Assembly (NCBI GenBank): GCA_946965045.2
Contig: OX337233.1
Coordinates: forward strand, 1,860,001-1,924,000
From: Epithemia pelagica
Taxonomy: Eukaryota > Bacillariophyta > Bacillariophyceae > Surirellales > Surirellaceae
Length of the DNA stretch: 64,000 bases
Reading direction: 5' to 3'
The position numbers and the translations under genes were made by a program. The first letter of the stretch is position 1, and every line of letters begins with the position of its first letter. The notes under the pieces are model-generated. The model had not been told where the DNA came from, did no database searches, and saw only the letters and a program-made list of their open reading frames with translations. This document shows positions 8,987 through 18,151 of the stretch, one piece after another.

Positions 8987-10702
8987 GGGTGTGGCCAAGA
9001 TGCCGACCGTGCTCACAAGCGTGCACGCCTCTCCATCTCTAGGCCACCTACAACTTACCCGTCCCCCGTCGCCCATTCGTTACCTCCCCATCCCCCTTCG
9101 ATCCCACACAACGACCTTTCCACGAACCCCGCCACGGACACCTATGACAGCGACCTCGGTAAGTTAGTAGCAAAACATTCTGCCTTACTCTCGTCCCTTC
9201 CCTGGGTAGATTTCGTACATCACGTCCGTGGCCGATCGTGCATCGCCCCCCTTATCTCCAAAGTGCCGCATCGAGCTGCTCCACTATTGGACGAATTTCG
9301 ACGCGCCGGCGTCCCCGTCCTCTCTACCGACACTGAATGGCCCACCAACCTCCGTCACATGGCCAAACAACGCGGCTGTCACAAGAGTGCCTTCGAATTC
9401 AAGGACTTCCTATACGACGACATGGCCGACATGGTCCGCCGTGGCTACTGGGTGGTTTTGCCTTTCTCTTCTGTGCAACACCTACCAAACCTACGCATCT
9501 CTCCGATCGGTTGCGTACCCCAACGCGAACGTCGCCCCCGCATCATCGTTGACTACACGTACAGTGGAGTCAACGCCACCACCGATCGCCGCTCTCACAG
9601 CGAAGCCATGCAGTTTGGCGGCACCCTTAAACGAATCCTACAACAAATTTATTCTGCGAAACCCCGCTACGGCCCGGTCTTCCTATTGAAGATCGATCTC
9701 TCGGACGGCTTCTATCGGGTACCACTCTCCGCGGATCACGTGCCCCGTCTTGGCGTCATTCTTCCCCCTCCCTCGGCTGGTTCCGACGATCTCATCGCCT
9801 TCCCCCTCACCCTCCCCATGGGGTGGACCGAAAGCCCGGCCCAGTTCACTTCATTCACCGAAACGGTCGCCGACCTCGCAAACCAACTCATGACCACTGT
9901 TGCGTGGGACCCTCCCCCACATCCACTCGAAGGTCTCGCCAGCACGGCCCCATCCTCCGACGATTCCCCTCATCCCGTCATCTCCTTGCCCACACCACCA
10001 CAGGCACGGCGCTCCGTCCCCCGGCTCACCAACCAACAACTGCTCGACGTCGTCCCCCGTCACCAACCGACTTCCATCTTCGTCAAATACAACCCCGGAC
10101 CGCTTGCCTATACGGATGTGTACTTGGATGACGAAATCCTCGCCGCCCAAGGCTCCCGCCCCCGCCTGAACCGCCTTCGTCGCACCCTGTTACATTGCAA
10201 CGACCTCGTGTTCCGTCCAAATGACAACCACCCCGATGACCGCGACCGTCGCGAACCAATCTCTACCAAAAAATTGCTCAGAGGCGACGCCTGTTGGTCC
10301 ACCCGCAAAACCGTCCTCGGCTGGATCATCGACACCGTCCAACAGACCTTGACCTTGCCCACCCATCGCCGCACGAAACTCCTCGCCACCATCGACTCCA
10401 TGCTGGCGTCTACCTCTGTTCCCATCCGTGACTGGCAACAACTACTTGGCCAACTCCGCAGCATGATCTTGGGCATTCCTGGCGGTCGTGGCCTCTTCTC
10501 TCAACTACAGGTCGCCCTCGCCGATGCCCACCACTCTCACGTCGTCCTCCTCACTCCGCCAGTCCTCGACCAACTCGCTGATGTCCGTGTCCTGGCCTCC
10601 GACCTCGCCAATCGACCCACTCGCATTGCCGAAGTCGTCCAACAAACACCCTCCTTCGTTGGCACATGTGATGCTAGCCTGCTGGGTATGGGTGGCGTCT
10701 AG
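8987..10702 (+). CDS. Element 1 reverse transcriptase, in frame with gag after one TAG
   Basis: After the gag amber codon the same frame is open with no ATG until about 9358, which already lies inside conserved sequence (MAKQRGCHKSAF). RT motifs in order: CVPQRERRPRIIVDYT, FLLKIDLSDGFYRVPL (first catalytic Asp), LPMGWTESPAQF, and VYLDDEILAA (YLDD in place of YxDD). A Pro-rich insertion of about 60 residues separates the GW.ESP and YLDD motifs. RNase H begins near TCDASLLGMGGV. The frame then meets TAG at 10700-10702, where I would expect a conserved Trp (GGVW). Expression by stop-codon readthrough from Gag is the simplest reading of the start-less upstream part. Confidence 0.85.
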   Translation, partial: GCGQDADRAHKRARLSISRPPTTYPSPVAHSLPPHPPSIPHNDLSTNPATDTYDSDLGKLVAKHSALLSSLPWVDFVHHVRGRSCIAPLISKVPHRAAPLLDEFRRAGVPVLSTDTEWPTNLRHMAKQRGCHKSAFEFKDFLYDDMADMVRRGYWVVLPFSSVQHLPNLRISPIGCVPQRERRPRIIVDYTYSGVNATTDRRSHSEAMQFGGTLKRILQQIYSAKPRYGPVFLLKIDLSDGFYRVPLSADHVPRLGVILPPPSAGSDDLIAFPLTLPMGWTESPAQFTSFTETVADLANQLMTTVAWDPPPHPLEGLASTAPSSDDSPHPVISLPTPPQARRSVPRLTNQQLLDVVPRHQPTSIFVKYNPGPLAYTDVYLDDEILAAQGSRPRLNRLRRTLLHCNDLVFRPNDNHPDDRDRREPISTKKLLRGDACWSTRKTVLGWIIDTVQQTLTLPTHRRTKLLATIDSMLASTSVPIRDWQQLLGQLRSMILGIPGGRGLFSQLQVALADAHHSHVVLLTPPVLDQLADVRVLASDLANRPTRIAEVVQQTPSFVGTCDASLLGMGGV

Positions 10703-11237
10703 CTGCCGCCATCCTCCCCTTCTCTACGCCATCCTCCACACCCTCCCATAGTTTGGCGTGTCCCCATTCCGCCCGAGCTTCGTCCCCACCTCCAAACCCC
10801 CTACGACCCCGACGGCACCATAACCATCAACGACCTCGAAATGGCCGCCTCCTTGCTCCATGCCGACACATTGGCATCCGCCTGCGACATCCGCGAAACA
10901 ACCCTCGCCACAGGCTCCGACAACACGTGCGCCGTCGCCTGGAATCACCGGGGCAGTGTCACCACCACCGGCCCAGCGGCCTACCTCCTACGCCTTGCCA
11001 GCCTCCATCAACGACACCACCGCTACCAGCACGTGGTTACCTATCTACCCGGGAACCAGATCTCCTTGCCGACGACGCTTCCCGTTTCGTCACATACTCT
11101 GACACCGCCCTTCTCACCCACTTTGACACTGCATATCCACAGATCGAACCTTGGCAGCTTCACCACCCAAACAGCGAAACTCTTTCCTCCGTGATCTCTG
11201 CACTGCTCGGGAAACGGCACGTCACTCCGTTTCAGCC
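10703..11237 (+). pseudogene. Element 1 RNase H continuation, broken by stop and frameshift
   Basis: The RT frame resumes after TAG with PPIVWRVPIPPEL, then DLEMAASLLHADTL and ATGSDNTCAVAWNHRG (RNase H acidic residues D...E...D). Near 11052-11065 it reaches YLPG and the homologous reading jumps to the next frame (DLLADDASRF, SDTALLTHFDTAYP). This implies a single-base indel. The shifted frame then gives way to the recombinase frame around 11210-11240. Either the copy is damaged, or translation of pol uses more than one recoding event. Damage is likelier for these two. Confidence 0.75.
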
Positions 11238-12344
11238 AGCCGTGCCGCCGCCCAAGACCGTATTTGGTCCGCAACGTGGACACCCTTCTGTCACTCGCTC
11301 CAGCTTGACCCCCTACTCGCAACGCACCAAGACAAGATCCCAATTCTTCAAGTGTTCGCAACCCGCATCCGCGACGGCCGCTGTAGTCGCAGCGGCCAAC
11401 CGGTCAAAGCTGACACCGTTGCTGACGACCTACTCGCAGTTGCAAAAACGTTTATCGCACTGGGGGCCCAAGACCCGCGCCTCAACACCTTCGGATCCAT
11501 CGATCTCCGCCTCTCCCAGCAACTAAAAGGGATGCGCAACATCGACCCGCCCCCCGAACGCGTACCCCCAGTACCCATCCAACTGCTGCACCACACCCAA
11601 ACAATTGCCGACAATGCCCTGGATCCATCCAACCACATCATGATGAACCTTATTTGGGTCGCCTACTTCTACCTGCTACGGCCAGGCGAATACTGTCACA
11701 CCTACGACAATGCCCCCCTCCGCGGCACCAACATCACCTTGTCCATCGACAACCGTTCCCTCGACATCTTCTCATGCCCCGTGGACGACCTCTTCCGCGC
11801 CACATCCTCCACGATCACATTCGACACACAGAAAAACCGTCAACGCGGTGAGATCATCGCTCACGGCCTCAGTGGCCACCCAGTTGCTTGCCCCACCCGC
11901 GCCCTTGCTCGTCTGCTTGCCGCCCTTCGACAACACCAAATCTCACCGACCGACCCACTCTGCACTGCGCCCTCCCGTCATTCCGGTCATACCTATCTCA
12001 TTACATCCGCGATGATCACGTCCCTTCTTCGCTCCACCGCTTCCGCCCATCCCGTTCCGGGAATCGCCCCAACGCGTCTCCAAGCCCGCAGCCTCCGTTC
12101 GGGAGGTGCCATGGCACTCCTTTGTGGCCGCGTTGACTCTGACCACATCAAGCTTGTGGGCCGCTGGCGCTCCGACGCCATGTTCCGTTACTTGCACGCA
12201 CAAACACTGTCCATCATCCGGCGATTGGCCGCCACCATGGTCGAACATGGCGCCTTCACCCTCGCGCAAGGAGCCACCACACCTGCATCCGTGGACTCGC
12301 TCCTCGACAGTGTCCCCCATGACACCATTCACCACTCCCTTTAG
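11151..12344 (+). CDS. Element 1 tyrosine recombinase
   Basis: The open frame covers about 397 codons. The first in-frame ATG (about 11532, KGMRN) lies after an N-terminal SAM-like core-binding region, so translation probably starts upstream by frameshift or at a non-AUG codon. Catalytic signatures: FYLLRPGEY (first Arg), LQARSLRSGGAMALL (second Arg box; the usual HxxR is RSLR), HIKLVGRWRSDAMFRYLHAQ (Trp/His position and nucleophile Tyr). It acts by cutting and rejoining a circular DNA intermediate at the target (known for YR retrotransposons). The N-terminus overlaps the RNase H end in another frame. Confidence 0.85.
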   Translation: MAASPPKQRNSFLRDLCTARETARHSVSASRAAAQDRIWSATWTPFCHSLQLDPLLATHQDKIPILQVFATRIRDGRCSRSGQPVKADTVADDLLAVAKTFIALGAQDPRLNTFGSIDLRLSQQLKGMRNIDPPPERVPPVPIQLLHHTQTIADNALDPSNHIMMNLIWVAYFYLLRPGEYCHTYDNAPLRGTNITLSIDNRSLDIFSCPVDDLFRATSSTITFDTQKNRQRGEIIAHGLSGHPVACPTRALARLLAALRQHQISPTDPLCTAPSRHSGHTYLITSAMITSLLRSTASAHPVPGIAPTRLQARSLRSGGAMALLCGRVDSDHIKLVGRWRSDAMFRYLHAQTLSIIRRLAATMVEHGAFTLAQGATTPASVDSLLDSVPHDTIHHSL

Positions 12345-12460
12345 CACTCCTCCGTCCTACTCCATCCTTCATCTTCTTTTTTTCTTCACCAAAACATTCA
12401 AATCCCACACCTCCGATGTCTCCCGTCCCTCCACGTCTTCGTTGGCCCACCAACATGGGC

Positions 12461-12582
12461 CTTTAGGAGAGGTAGCAAGGTTGGGCTCATAGTTTTCATT
12501 TCGCCCAGCATACATCTCCTCCTCTCTGGTTGCCGTGCTAAGGACGGTCGAAGGTAGCACGCAACAAAGTTGGCGTTAGCCA
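12461..12582 (+). repeat. Element 1 repeat B1
   Basis: 122 bp starting CTTTAGGAGAGGTAGCAAGG and ending GGCGTTAGCCA. It appears identical to B2 and directly abuts A2. The B1-A2 joint represents the circle junction in the known Ngaro/PAT replication model. Confidence 0.9.
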
Positions 12583-12721
12583 TTGATGTTGTGTGTGGAC
12601 GACAGACGGACTGTGCACGGGCTCGCGCGCACGCCGTGTCACACACTCTTCCTTTTCTTCCTTGTGCCTGGTCTCATTCTTTCTTGCCGTCGCGAGAGAC
12701 CGTTCGATAGAATAGATTAAG
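12583..12721 (+). repeat. Element 1 repeat A2
   Basis: 139 bp, apparently identical to A1. It is followed by 19 bp (12722-12740) not present in the other repeats. Confidence 0.9.
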
Positions 12722-12740
12722 CCCGCCTCAGCCCGCCCTC

Positions 12741-12862
12741 CTTTAGGAGAGGTAGCAAGGTTGGGCTCATAGTTTTCATTTCGCCCAGCATACATCTCCT
12801 CCTCTCTGGTTGCCGTGCTAAGGACGGTCGAAGGTAGCACGCAACAAAGTTGGCGTTAGCCA
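12741..12862 (+). repeat. Element 1 repeat B2 and right end
   Basis: 122 bp, apparently identical to B1. Host sequence resumes with CTCGAATAGG, repeating the seven bases that precede the left end. Confidence 0.9.
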
Positions 12863-12915
12863 CTCGAATAGGTAAGGAATATGGGATCTATGATGGAAAA
12901 ATGTGAGCTACTCTT
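12863..12915 (+). repeat. Right half of the interrupted host repeat
   Basis: CTCGAATAG and CTATGATGGAAA match ACCCGAATAG and CTATGATGGAAA at 16056-16096. Together with 6682-6732 this rebuilds one continuous repeat unit of roughly 90 bp. Confidence 0.65.
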
Positions 12916-12991
12916 ATCATCTCTACAAGTAAACTAGGAGTACTAGCTAGGTAGTGGGCCAATAACGCTAATGTGCGAACGCGGAATTCCG

Positions 12992-13150
12992 CAAGTAAAT
13001 GCCGACCACGAAACCAACTGCATTACCATCCTAGCTATGTCATCTACTACTATCGAACACACACCGAAGATACTCCCATTAACACAGAGTCAACGTCCGA
13101 AAGTAAAGAGACGTGTAACGAACGAATCATTCCCGCCAGAAATTTCACTT
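12992..13150 (+). repeat. Left arm of a large inverted repeat
   Basis: Reverse complement of 13639-13808. The identity is high, with one 11-base indel (extra ACTCCAAAGCT in the right arm) and a few substitutions. The spacer of about 490 bp (13151-13638) has no long open frame or known motif. Transcribed, it would fold into a long hairpin. It may be a fold-back element or the relic of a terminal-inverted-repeat element. Confidence 0.85.
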
Positions 13151-13638
13151 GTCCTTAATATAGGACCAGTTGGACTAGGAGATGAGTCGGTAGGGTTTGG
13201 TAGTGGGCTGATCGGCTGGACGATTGGTCGGGTCGGTTGGATCGCTTGGAGGTTCCGCAATGGGACGGTTACTTGGGTCTTGTTGTTCTTCAATTAAACT
13301 CCAATTTTCAAAGAAGCTGAAGCTTCCAGCGCTGGTGGGAGATATGTCGTAATGATGTACGGTCGAAGAGGCAGAGTTACGTAGGCTTGGCTAGGCACTG
13401 ACTTGGGCTCAGAACCACTCAATGTATACTAAATTCACGATAACTTCGGATATGGAGGCAACTTGAGGCAACCGAGGTGATCAAGCTCTGTGCAACAAGT
13501 TGACTGTGCGTTGTACCAGTAGGCTGAAGACAATACGAGTTGCTTTGAACAACTTTCTTATATTGTGAGCTTTTACCTAGAATGACTGTGTCCTTGTCCA
13601 AGCGATGTTACTCCAAGCGATGCTCCACATAGCACATG

Positions 13639-13808
13639 AAGTGAAATTTCTGGCGGGAATGATTCGTTCGTTACACGTCTCTTAACTTTCGCGTTGACTC
13701 TGTGTTAATGGGAGTAGCTTTGGAGTATCTTCGGAGTGTGTTCGATAGTGGTAGATGACATAGCTAGGATGGTAATGCAGTTGGTTTCGCGGTCGGCATT
13801 TACTCCGC
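13639..13808 (-). repeat. Right arm of the inverted repeat
   Basis: Pairs with 12992-13150. It ends only 42 bp before the start codon of the second CRN-like gene, so its outer end lies in that gene's promoter or 5' UTR. Confidence 0.85.
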
Positions 13809-13850
13809 ACAAATACTGAAGACTGAAGCCCAATACAAGAGAGCCCGTCG

Positions 13851-15993
13851 ATGCGAGAGAAGGAATTGCCATTGGGCAATCCAGCTAATGCGGCAAACGA
13901 CGTCTTCATTTCGCTGGAGACTGCGGTCGAGCAGGTTAGACGTCTGATTGCGATGCGAAATGAAGGTACTGCAACTTTTATATGTGCGCCGGTAGCGACC
14001 GGAAAGTCCACCCTTGCTCGCTACCTCGCGGATCAGTTTCCCAGCGAGTTTGTGAAGATCGTTGTCCTCCCATCCGACAAAATGGAGCAGATCTGTGACA
14101 AAATCATACGAGCGGCTGATGACGCAGCAACTTTTGAAGAGGCTCTGAAGGAGTTTGCAAGCAAAGGAAAGACACTCATTTTCGATGAAGCGCACCTGTT
14201 GTTTGCGTTTCCGAATCTGGTCAGCTCCATAATCAAGGACCCTGAATCATCCAAGCCCGATGTCCTTCTTTTCTCCGCTGCTGCAACCGGTTATGATGTC
14301 AGGGGCAATTCGGTCGTGACGCCTTCGGAGGTCAGAAAGAAGTATATGTGGTATCCACCCATTCCTGACGGAGCAAGCCTAGCATCTGACCTCAAACAAG
14401 CCGAAGTTTACCTCACAAGTGAATCTGTTGGGTTTTTTCTTAAGGTGTGCTGCGGCCATCGGGGGATATTCATGTCAGCGATGCAGTGGGTTCAAACCTG
14501 CCAAGCAGACTCAACGGAAGACTGGGATATCCACGAGAGTGTCGCCAGGGTTTGTGCTTCGTTTAAGGAAAGTCTTACGGAGGATTTAGGTGGATGGAGT
14601 AAGGGCTTGCGGTATTTTCTCCAACAGTCTCGGGCTGTGCGGGTTAATGGCCTGTACTCTGACCTCAGTAACATACCTAAAGAATTTGCACTAGTTCTAT
14701 TTGGAGGTTCCAAAACTAATGTGGATCTGAATAATCAAGAGCGGTCGCTGGCAATCAATGGATTCTTGGTGCCGGAGCGAGAAAAAGCTGGCGAGGAGTT
14801 TGTCAGATATGATTGGAACGATCCGTCGAAGCACTACGGCGTATCGAATTCTCTCATGGCTGAATACTACGGAGATGTCTTGCCTCCGCAGCTGGGATAT
14901 CGGAGCCATTTGAATGAGACGGACCTTGATAAAATTTTTGGATATGATCTGCTGGCACGAGCTTTGCCGTTCATGTCCTTTGCTACGGTTATCGACAACC
15001 CAATTCCGGACACGAATGGGAATCTACAGACCTCTTCGTCCGCTAGTGATCTACCGTACGAAGACCACTACAACGCTGCATTGGTAAAAGTATTTCAAAA
15101 GTTAAAATATACTGTATCAACGCCGCAAAGCCCGAACAAGGGCAAAGTCGATGTGGTTGTGACTTTCCGGAACAAGACTTGTGCCATCGAAACAATAATG
15201 GCGACGCGTAAAATGGTAGGTCGGTTTTTTTGGTCGATTGCTTGTATCTGACGCACGTTAGTACTAATCCTTCTCCATTCCCTTGGCATTCCTACTGGAG
15301 AAAGATCACGATGAACACGCAAGTCGCTTCGCAAATCAGGTCAAAGCAAACTATGGTGATGCTACGCTAAAAGTGATGCTCATTATTGGCGCGGACAAAG
15401 ACTTAGTGACAACGCGACTTGAACAGATAACTGGCATTCCAGGGCTCGAGGCTGTTGGCTTAGTTGTGTCGCAGGCTCATGACTGTTACGAAGTACTTGT
15501 GAAGCCTGACTCGTCGCAGCCGAACGTAGAGGGACCCGTCCTCTTTGTTTGCGACCGAGTCGCCAAATCTCTCCAACTCAGGGATGGCCGCCTTCGCATT
15601 TCATCTGCGCAGAGTCTCCAGGACTTCGCGCCCAAGAAACGGCTGAGAACTGCAGGTGCGACATTGTTGGAACGACTCAGTATCCTTGAGCGTTTACTCA
15701 ATATGGGCGAAAGCAACAGCGCGGAGACCCAGATCATGGCAAGAATTCTGTCTGTGGAAAAAAAGTTTGGAATTGAACCCACCCCTGGCCAAAAGTCTCT
15801 CCTCCTGAGAATCCAGGAGGTGGAAGCGATCGTCCAGCTGTTGGACGACACGGAAAATACCGTTGGCGTGACGCCTTCTGGGGACACTTCGATTGAGAGC
15901 CGAATCAAATCCCTTGAGAGTGCACTGGATCTCGATCACAAGGGAACTCTCATTGCGTGCATCAAGAAAGTTTATGAAGCCGCTGTTGGGTAA
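13851..15993 (+). CDS. Crinkler-like P-loop NTPase with C-terminal nuclease domain
   Basis: Two exons, 13851-15215 and 15301-15993, encode 685 residues. The 85-nt intron has donor ATG|GTAGGT, a branch site TACTAAT at 15262-15268 and acceptor GGAG|AAA, in phase 0. NTPase: Walker A APVATGKSTLARYL (residues about 45-58) and Walker B KTLIFDEAHLL (about 104-114), then a long helical region. A PD-(D/E)xK-like core follows: YEDHYNAALVKVF, GKVDVVVTF, CAIETIMATRKM, continued in exon 2 by HASRFANQVKANYG. The last 110 residues contain coiled-coil-like repeats (LLERLSILERLL; IESRIKSLESAL). This is the NTPase-nuclease core of CRN proteins. No ubiquitin-like header precedes it, unlike the gene at 2374. The nuclease active site is imperfect (E-T-I in place of E-x-K). 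Confidence 0.72.
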
Positions 15994-16021
15994 AACCATG
16001 GAAAGAAAAATTGTTCACATC

Positions 16022-16112
16022 ACGCGGGGTAGCATTGAGAAAGTATGCATGCACTACCCGAATAGATGAATTATAAGGCAGGACTATGATGGAAATGTGA
16101 AGCTCTTGCATC
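16022..16112 (+). repeat. Uninterrupted copy of the host repeat split by element 1
   Basis: It starts 29 bp after the CRN stop codon and matches 6682-6732 joined to 12863-12915. The remaining intergenic DNA up to 16361 shows no gene. Confidence 0.65.
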
Positions 16113-16361
16113 CAGAACTTCAGGCATTCAGAGAAGGCAGGGTAAGGTCGAACCGTATGTGGAACGGATAATTTGACGGCCAAGAACAACATGCTTTTGT
16201 TCACTTCGAATGTCCATAAAGATCTAGATATTCATCTAACGAAACATCTATGCGTACACTACGAGTATTGGGACCAACTATGATCGTAGGGGGGACATGA
16301 ATGTCCACTTTTTGAACAATGCACGGGAAACATACAGAAGGCGTTGTTTATAATACATGAT

Positions 16362-17540
16362 TTAACGGTCTTGGCACAACACAGTTCGTGTCTTAGTTTT
16401 TTCAATCCAACCTGTGGTTGCAGGTATGCAGGATCGATTAATCGCATTTTCAACCACTTGCATGGTACTGTACTGTCCACCGAATGCTTTCTCAACCACA
16501 TTAAGATCATTCCCCACATCGCAATCACTCACCCATACAGTCCCGTCAGCTCTGGCCCTCATAAAGCAAAGCTTGTCATGTTCCCAAACTTGGTATCCCA
16601 GTTTTTGTATGTTGGGGATCACACGATGCGCGACAAAAGTTTCGCTGTGAATTCCGACTCCTGGTTTGTGTTGGAGTGCCCATTGTACGTGAACGTCCAT
16701 GTATTCAAAATGACGCGCGGCCCACTCTTGTACTGCTTTCCAGGGACCATAAATCATACGATCGTTCACTGGCCATGATCCGAATGCAGGAATCACTGAA
16801 ACCTTGTTCTCCACGTCTTGTCGATTGTTTGAGACTTCCCATATATCCAGGGGTGTAGCAAACACCACATCAGAACGCAAAAAGGCCACTCTGTCGTAGT
16901 CAAACCCCTTTGTGCGACTGAAACCAACCATGAGATTCCATGCTGTTTGTATCGAATTCCACATTCGTATAATGTTGGCGGTTGAGTTGACGTCCAGATC
17001 CTTTGGTTTGTATAAATCGTCGTCGATTTTAGACAGAGTGGTGGCATATCTTTGTTGAAACCGAGTCTCGTTTTCAGCCGTGAACATAACCGTCGCATAA
17101 GGATTCAATGAAAGCACTGCACTTTTCAAGAGTAATATCTCATCCGCCTTGATGAAGCCACCTGCTCCTGCTCTCCCTGCTGATTCGAAGCTTGTGTTGT
17201 AGTAGTGGACGAAGTAGTCACACAACGGGTTGATCGGAATAACATTCATCTTTAACGAAGGCAACACCAATGACTTAAAGGCTCGGGGAAGGCCAAACAA
17301 GTTGATTGCACAACGTGACGAGACTTGTAGTCTTGTGGTTGTTGCAGATGGATAGTCCTGTGGATCACCACCAATGACGCTGCGTTTTGGTCCACCGTAA
17401 GTGGTAAAGGCCTCTACGAGACGTCCAGAAAAGTCGGGAGGTGAAGCACCATTGCTAGTGGATATGTAGAAAGAATTCAGTGCCACGAAACAACTGGCGC
17501 CCAAAACCAGGACCGTCAAAACACGAAAGGAACGGCTCAT
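16362..17540 (-). CDS. Type II membrane, glycosyltransferase-like protein
   Basis: 392 residues starting at the ATG on 17540. A short basic N-terminus and one signal anchor (residues 6-25, VLTVLVLGASCFVALNSFYI) predict a Golgi or secretory type II protein. The lumenal part contains SSRCAINLFGLPRAF, DYFVHYYNTS and YDRVAFLRSDVVFATPLDIW, the last resembling the nucleotide-sugar and metal-binding stretch of uncharacterised glycosyltransferases of algae and plants. It also has several Asn-glycosylation sequons. Donor and acceptor sugars are unknown. It is divergent from the YciI-like gene, with roughly 170 bp between start codons. Confidence 0.6.
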   Translation of the reverse strand: MSRSFRVLTVLVLGASCFVALNSFYISTSNGASPPDFSGRLVEAFTTYGGPKRSVIGGDPQDYPSATTTRLQVSSRCAINLFGLPRAFKSLVLPSLKMNVIPINPLCDYFVHYYNTSFESAGRAGAGGFIKADEILLLKSAVLSLNPYATVMFTAENETRFQQRYATTLSKIDDDLYKPKDLDVNSTANIIRMWNSIQTAWNLMVGFSRTKGFDYDRVAFLRSDVVFATPLDIWEVSNNRQDVENKVSVIPAFGSWPVNDRMIYGPWKAVQEWAARHFEYMDVHVQWALQHKPGVGIHSETFVAHRVIPNIQKLGYQVWEHDKLCFMRARADGTVWVSDCDVGNDLNVVEKAFGGQYSTMQVVENAINRSCIPATTGWIEKTKTRTVLCQDR

Positions 17541-17713
17541 GATGATGAGCCATCATTTCTCTGTCCATGGTTCATGGTCTTGCGATCCTCTGTTGTGGCA
17601 CAATTGCGGGGGCCTATCAAGGAAAGGCGACCGAATTCGGGGGTGCGGAAAAGGTGCGGCCGAGTGCTCATTTCTCTCGTCATCACATCAATCAACGAGG
17701 TCGAGGAGGCAGC

Positions 17714-18151
17714 ATGTGGGGATTGGTAACTTGTTCCAGAGCTGCGTTATTGGCCTTCACGTCAACATCAAACATATCTCAATCCGCCATAATGTCGACA
17801 GCCTCTCGAACGATTTCCAAGACATCTCTCGCTTCGTCCCCTATTGCTAATGGACCAAGCAAACAATATTTGCTTCGATACGAGTACGTGCCAGATATCT
17901 TGGAGAAACGAGGACCGCATCGCGAAGAACATTTGGGCATTGCTCAGCAATTGGCTGATGAAGGAAAATGTTTGGCTGGTGGCCCGTCGGGTCCTGTGCC
18001 CATGGAGGTGCCTACAGGAGCTCTGTTCGTATTTGCAGATGAGGGCTCGGCGAAGCAATTTGTGGAACAAGATCCCTATATCAAAGCCGGGTTGGTGACG
18101 AAACACGTTATTGAAGAGTGGACTGTTGCAATTACGAAGAAATCTGATTAA
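17714..18151 (+). CDS. YciI-like (YCII domain) protein
   Basis: From ATG 17714 it encodes 145 residues. An alternative start at 17792 gives 119. An in-frame ATG at 17567 lies only 27 bp from the divergent neighbour and would leave no promoter. YCII features: YLLRYEYVPDILEKRGPHREEHL with the conserved His, GKCLAGGPSGP, GALFVFADEGSAKQFVEQDPYIKAGLV with the conserved Asp-Pro. The N-terminal 26-40 residues are Ser/Thr/Arg-rich with few acids, which fits a mitochondrial presequence. Bacterial relatives are small dimeric enzymes of poorly defined activity. Confidence 0.75.
   Translation: MWGLVTCSRAALLAFTSTSNISQSAIMSTASRTISKTSLASSPIANGPSKQYLLRYEYVPDILEKRGPHREEHLGIAQQLADEGKCLAGGPSGPVPMEVPTGALFVFADEGSAKQFVEQDPYIKAGLVTKHVIEEWTVAITKKSD

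Larger units (their letters stand above)
6733..12862 (+). mobile_element. Element 1: complete YR retrotransposon (Ngaro/PAT-like, DIRS order)
   Basis: 6130 bp with the diagnostic split direct repeat layout A1-[gag-RT-RH-YR]-B1-A2-B2. A1 (6733-6871) equals A2 (12583-12721). B1 (12461-12582) equals B2 (12741-12862). I found no differences in either pair by eye. There is no DDE integrase, no protease and no DAM-methyltransferase-like domain, which fits Ngaro better than DIRS1 or PAT. The element is strikingly C-rich on its coding strand compared with flanking genes. It is flanked on both sides by CTCGAAT. Identical repeats point to recent insertion, but the RNase H frame carries a stop and a frameshift (see those entries). 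Confidence 0.9.

Noticed and set aside
6733-12862. Classification of element 1 as an LTR retrotransposon
   Set aside because: There is no DDE integrase, no protease and no terminal TG...CA repeats. A tyrosine recombinase and split direct repeats are present instead.
17567-17713. Upstream in-frame ATG of the YciI-like gene
   Set aside because: It lies 27 bp from the start of the divergent gene and adds residues with no domain, leaving no promoter space.
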